Notes under the pieces: model-generated
What the model was told of the DNA's origin: nothing
Database searches by the model: none
The model's input: the letters and a program-made list of their open reading frames with translations, nothing else
Part shown: piece after piece, positions 13,727 through 17,274 of the stretch
Numbering within the stretch: position 1 is the stretch's first letter
How the letters are laid out: every line of letters begins with the position of its first letter
Source: Bacteroidota bacterium
GTDB lineage: Bacteria; Bacteroidota; Bacteroidia; Sphingobacteriales; Sphingobacteriaceae
Assembly: GCA_013286985.1 (NCBI GenBank)
Contig: JABDEQ010000057.1
Span: forward strand, 1 to 17,274
Length of the DNA: 17,274 bases
Reading direction: 5' to 3'
Made by a program: the position numbers and the translations under genes

Positions 13727-14380
13727 TTATTCGAAGATTAATTTTCCAAAGTACTGTGGTAAATGAAAGTTTGGCTTATCGGCTATAATATTGTTCCAGC
13801 ATAAAAAATGCGGTTCGGGTAGTTCATCACCACATTTATAAAAATTTGCCCGGCAGTTTACACCCTTTAATGATGTAAGCTTTTGCTTAAAAAATGATGT
13901 GAAAGGGATAGCAATAGTTAATTCCCAATGGAAAGTTAAAGTATCATGCTCCGTCACTTTATTAACCGCAATACATTTTATACTATTTACGAGCGAAGGA
14001 TGGGCCAGTTCTCTTTTCTTATCAACTCCATAGCCAAGCAATGGTGTCCCCAAAGCATTAAATTCGAAGTTATAATAGGCGGCGTCCCCTTCAAATCCAA
14101 TAAAAAACTCCACACAGCTATCATTCCAAACCGGGTCGTTTGTTTGTTTATAGGTAGCCCTGAAGTATTTTTCTTTTACCATAAATTTCAGGAAAATGGC
14201 ATCGTCCCCATAAATCATTTTAAATTTCACATCTGGCTCAATACCTTCGTTAGGCCAGGGCTGATAAGCCAATTGGTTAGCCTCACTTACCGAAAATATA
14301 TCCCCTAAAATATCTGCCGCATCGGTATACTTTGCCGATGGTGAATACGGGACATACAGTAAATTGATATTATTTTTCAC
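13727..14380 (-). CDS. CBM9-like carbohydrate-binding protein
   Basis: The 217-residue stand-alone protein resembles the CBM9-like family common in Bacteroidota glycan loci. Characteristic stretches are ANQLAYQPWPNEG, the central NDPVWNDSCVEFFIGF, YYNFEFNALGTPLLGYG and the closing CWNNI with KPNFHLPQYFGKLIFE. CBM9 modules bind reducing-end sugars in a beta-sandwich. No signal peptide is visible, which is odd for a glycan-binding protein. It may act in the cytoplasm on imported oligosaccharide, or a true upstream start may be missed. It sits 27 bp after the kinase gene in the operon. Biochemical role is unknown. Confidence 0.8.
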   Translation of the reverse strand: MKNNINLLYVPYSPSAKYTDAADILGDIFSVSEANQLAYQPWPNEGIEPDVKFKMIYGDDAIFLKFMVKEKYFRATYKQTNDPVWNDSCVEFFIGFEGDAAYYNFEFNALGTPLLGYGVDKKRELAHPSLVNSIKCIAVNKVTEHDTLTFHWELTIAIPFTSFFKQKLTSLKGVNCRANFYKCGDELPEPHFLCWNNIIADKPNFHLPQYFGKLIFE

Positions 14381-14407
14381 CGGCGCTTATATTAACTTCC
14401 CATTTAT

Positions 14408-15487
14408 TTAGTTATTGGTGGCTGTAATATTTTCATCTGCTTCCATAACCAATCGCTCAAACTTTTCTTTGGCCTGCAAATATTCATTTAGTAATTTCAA
14501 TTGATTTTTTGCACGGTTTAAGTTATGATCAGGATATTTGGGCTCATAGTAAATATCATTATTAAGGTAATCGGTTAAAAACCGGATAGCCTGCATGTAT
14601 ATCATTAATTCTCCCGAAAAAACAAAGTATCGTTTCTCCTCCGCTGTTAAAACATTCCTCATTTCAGATAAATAGCCCTGACAAATTGCGCTGAATACAT
14701 TTTCCCTGATATAAACTTTAGAAAGGTCCGTTTCTTCTTCGTTTGCAGGCGAAAGATAAGTTCGCATCATATCGCCAACATCACTTAAAAAATATCCGGG
14801 CATTACCGTATCCAGATCAATAACGCATAGCCCATTTTGCTTGTCATCAAATAACACATTGCTGATTTTGGTATCATGATGTATAACCCTTAATGGAATC
14901 GCATTATTGGCCGTAAGCTTGTTGTAGGTTTGCAATATATCAAGGCAGTTATATACCTCTTTTATTTCAGCAGAGGCACGGACTATTCTTTCATTTATTG
15001 CATTATTACATGCTTTATTAAATTGTTCAAACCTTAAATTTAGGTTATGAAAGTCGACCAAAGTATATGCTAACAGGCTAATGTTAAAATCTTTAAGTAC
15101 AAAAGTGAACTTGCCAAACTGCTTTGCAGCTTCAAATGCCTGCCTTTCTTCACTCACAAAATCCAAAGATTGCGAACCTTTTACAAATGGGAATAGTCTA
15201 TAATATTCTCCTGATTCCGACTCTACTAAAAAGTCTCCGGAGACCGATGGCAGCATGCCTGCAAAAAAGTAATCCGGATGTGTTTCTTTCAGATATGATT
15301 GCAGGGCAATTAAATTGTTAGCGATATTATAAGGTGATTTAAAGACATCAATATTGATTTGCTGAAGAATATATTCGTCAATTTTGCCGGATAGCTTAAA
15401 CGTATGGTTTATTAAACCCGATCCGAAAGAATTGATTTGATAATCAGATGGCTTCAATCCAAATTGAGCCAGTATATTGTTGAGCAT
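14408..15487 (-). CDS. NahK-like sugar 1-kinase (APH-fold phosphotransferase)
   Basis: The 359-residue cytoplasmic kinase is of the aminoglycoside-phosphotransferase fold. The N-terminal lobe has a loop FGSGLINHTF and the strand EYILQQIN carrying a hydrophobic ATP pocket. The C-terminal lobe has the catalytic loop VIHHDTKISNVLFD with catalytic base Asp205 and Asn210, and the metal motif VIDLDTVMPGY (Asp224, Asp226). The HxDTKxxNVL plus VIDLDTVMPG pairing is what I recall for N-acetylhexosamine 1-kinase (NahK) and relatives, which phosphorylate GlcNAc/GalNAc at C1. Its place between two glycosidase genes fits a sugar rather than a drug substrate. The sugar specificity is inferred, not shown. 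Confidence 0.8.
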   Translation of the reverse strand: MLNNILAQFGLKPSDYQINSFGSGLINHTFKLSGKIDEYILQQINIDVFKSPYNIANNLIALQSYLKETHPDYFFAGMLPSVSGDFLVESESGEYYRLFPFVKGSQSLDFVSEERQAFEAAKQFGKFTFVLKDFNISLLAYTLVDFHNLNLRFEQFNKACNNAINERIVRASAEIKEVYNCLDILQTYNKLTANNAIPLRVIHHDTKISNVLFDDKQNGLCVIDLDTVMPGYFLSDVGDMMRTYLSPANEEETDLSKVYIRENVFSAICQGYLSEMRNVLTAEEKRYFVFSGELMIYMQAIRFLTDYLNNDIYYEPKYPDHNLNRAKNQLKLLNEYLQAKEKFERLVMEADENITATNN

Positions 15488-15507
15488 AGTTTTTATTCGT
15501 CGAATAA

Positions 15508-17274
15508 TTAGTTGGTAATTTTAATAGCCTGTTCTTTATCTGTTTTTAACCAGGTCGTTTTGACATGAACAGTTCCCTTTTTTTCGCCGGCATCAAAATA
15601 ACAGCCAATTTTTTCACTATTAAATTGTTGCAGCGAAGAATAAATTTTTACGTTCCCGCCATTAATAACCACCTTTTTAGGTTCTGCAGATTGATGCACC
15701 TCCAGTAAATAAACCCGCTGCTGGTATTTGCCTTTATAGTTACCAATTGTTGGGTGGATGTTTATCTGCAGGCCATTAATGGCATTAACTTCAATTAATG
15801 TTTTCCCGAATGCTCCCTTGCGGTAATCGCGGGTTACGCCGTCATCCTCATATAAGTTAAATGAAGATTTTTTGAAGGGGTATATTTCCAGCGTCAGGCT
15901 ATCGGCTTTCTTTTCGCCATCATAATTCATCGCCGGGTACATGGGTATAATTGCACCTGCTTTTACAAATAATGGCAACTTATCTAACGGAGCCGGATAG
16001 TTATTTAGCCAGGTAGTGCCGGTATAAGCATCACCATTCCAGTAATCGTACCACGTACCTTTTGGCAGGTATATACTGTCTCTTTTTGCTTCGCTTTTAT
16101 AAACCGGGGCTACTAAAAGCCATTCGCCATTCATAAACTGGTATTGCGTTTTTTTACTCCATGTGACGGTATCTTTGGGGTATTCCAACACCATTGCCCT
16201 GGTTGTAGGTACACCGGTTTCATGCGCCTGCTCGCAGTAAGTGTACATATAGGGGGTTAAGCGCATTTTAAGTTCAAGGTATTTACGATTAATAGAGTTG
16301 TAAGGCTCACCATAAATATAAGGTTGTTTATCTTTTTTTGCCCAGCCGCTCATCACCATAAATACAGGCGTAAAGCATTTCCATTGCAAATCGCGCACGT
16401 AAGTGGAGTCGCTGCCACCAAAAATACCATCAACATCACCGGTTGCAGCATTTTGTGCAGACAAACCTGATCCTATCAGGGTTGGGATATGGAAACGAAT
16501 ATATTCCCAGTTACCTGTTTGGTCGCCGCTCCACACGGTTGAATATTTTTGTGTACCTGCCCAGCCCATTACACTCCACACAAAGCCGCGGGCATTGCTA
16601 TTGTTCTCTATTCCGTTATAAGCTGATTTGCAGGCATCTAATGCAAATTTATAGCCCGGCCCAACCCATGCCACATCAAGCTTACATAAGCGGGTGCCCG
16701 ATAGTCCCACCTCTTTTGCTATTTTATCAATTCCGTTTTCCGTCCACAAACCGGTATAAAACCCACGTTTGTGAAGCTCCATAACAGTCGAATCAAGCTT
16801 TAAATAGCCGCAGCCATAGCCATCATTTGGCAGTATCCATCCACGAGGCATATTATTGCTGATATAATTATCAGCCACCAGTTTAATTACATCGGGCGTT
16901 GTGCCATTTATGCCACTGCCGGTATAGTTTTTGGTGTCGTAGCCTTTTTTCAGGCCGCGGTTATAGCAGTTGGCATCGCCCAAACTCAACGCCCAGCGCG
17001 GCATTAAAAATGGCCTTCCCGTAATTTTTGTATAGCCATTCAATATTTTCTTTAATGATGGGCCATAAAAATAAAAGGCATCAAAACGATTTTCGTTATG
17101 CGTAAATTTTGATGTTTCTTTAAATGAATAAAGTCCGGCATCAAATGTGTTTCTGAAAACGCCATAACCTGCTGTAGACATATAAAAAGGAGCGGGGTTG
17201 GCTCTTCCGCCATCGTCCCAGCCGTTACCTTTTTCAATTAAAATATCATTTCCGCGATGTGAGAAATAACCGTT
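15508..17274 (-). CDS. Glycoside hydrolase family 31 (partial, N-terminus outside window)
   Basis: The frame is open to the window edge: the 31 codons before the internal Met at 17181 read as protein (for example NGYFSHRGNDILIEKGNGWD), so the true start lies beyond 17274. The visible 588 residues contain a GH31 barrel with the nucleophile motif CKLDVAWVG (Asp at 16675-16677) and the acid/base motif VWSGDQTGNWEY 51 residues later. DGIFGG, TPYMYTY and a DUF5110-like C-terminal beta-domain with FNLYEDDGVTRDY follow. The nucleophile-region sequence reminds me of the CPE1046 type, now GH31 subfamily 18, in which alpha-N-acetylgalactosaminidases are known. GH31 also contains alpha-glucosidases and alpha-galactosidases, so specificity is open. 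It is the first visible gene of the operon. Confidence 0.9.
   Translation of the reverse strand, partial: NGYFSHRGNDILIEKGNGWDDGGRANPAPFYMSTAGYGVFRNTFDAGLYSFKETSKFTHNENRFDAFYFYGPSLKKILNGYTKITGRPFLMPRWALSLGDANCYNRGLKKGYDTKNYTGSGINGTTPDVIKLVADNYISNNMPRGWILPNDGYGCGYLKLDSTVMELHKRGFYTGLWTENGIDKIAKEVGLSGTRLCKLDVAWVGPGYKFALDACKSAYNGIENNSNARGFVWSVMGWAGTQKYSTVWSGDQTGNWEYIRFHIPTLIGSGLSAQNAATGDVDGIFGGSDSTYVRDLQWKCFTPVFMVMSGWAKKDKQPYIYGEPYNSINRKYLELKMRLTPYMYTYCEQAHETGVPTTRAMVLEYPKDTVTWSKKTQYQFMNGEWLLVAPVYKSEAKRDSIYLPKGTWYDYWNGDAYTGTTWLNNYPAPLDKLPLFVKAGAIIPMYPAMNYDGEKKADSLTLEIYPFKKSSFNLYEDDGVTRDYRKGAFGKTLIEVNAINGLQINIHPTIGNYKGKYQQRVYLLEVHQSAEPKKVVINGGNVKIYSSLQQFNSEKIGCYFDAGEKKGTVHVKTTWLKTDKEQAIKITN

Noticed and set aside
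14408..15487. Aminoglycoside resistance kinase
   Set aside because: The fold is shared, but the DTKxxNVL and DLDTVMPG motifs and the glycosidase operon favour a sugar 1-kinase.

Overview
This window comes from a Bacteroidota genome, most likely a Sphingobacteriaceae member such as Mucilaginibacter or Pedobacter. The evidence is moderate GC with A/T-rich intergenic DNA, the absence of Shine-Dalgarno sequences, several TAnnTTTG (-7) promoter boxes, and the gene families present: a TonB-dependent-type barrel with a carboxypeptidase-regulatory-like domain, LytS/LytTR pairs, and a polysaccharide-utilisation-type glycosidase cluster. No database search was possible, so the genus is inference.

Left part (1-5000, + strand). 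A three-gene module encodes an outer-membrane beta-barrel receptor (345-2816), a LytS-type membrane histidine kinase (2870-3955) and a LytTR response regulator (3957-4682). A ~140-bp direct repeat lies on each side (67-204 and 4859-4998). Each copy holds a tRNA-3'-end-like fragment, a rho-independent terminator and a GCA-centred palindrome.

Middle accessory part (4680-7310). This holds an orphan 221-residue protein (5053-5718), the 3' end of a gene whose 5' part is absent (5820-6026), and a putative lipoprotein starting at or just after that gene's stop codon (6046-6732). Next come 580 bp of non-coding DNA rich in inverted repeats. These include a REP-like element (6783-6870), a ~110-bp candidate structured RNA (7074-7182) and a third tRNA-like fragment with terminator. 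The region looks like a recombination or insertion hot spot, possibly the remains of a polymorphic toxin/immunity cassette.

Central metabolic part (7311-11642). On the minus strand, a FadR-type GntR regulator, a TauE/SafE (TSUP) exporter and a DUF1634 membrane protein form an operon. A secreted alpha/beta hydrolase lies downstream on the same strand. A perfect 34-bp palindrome overlaps the operon promoter. An AraC regulator and a SnoaL/NTF2-like protein are transcribed divergently across a perfect 21-bp palindrome, which sits at the same distance from the -7 boxes of both promoters.

Right part (11836-17274, minus strand). A tight four-gene operon runs in from beyond the window edge: a GH31 glycosidase (partial), a NahK-like sugar 1-kinase, a CBM9-like protein and a secreted GH35 beta-galactosidase. 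It ends at a strong bidirectional terminator (11755-11793). The enzymes suggest stepwise removal of terminal beta-galactose and an alpha-linked sugar, with phosphorylation of a released hexosamine or hexose. An alpha-GalNAc-containing glycan is a testable candidate substrate.
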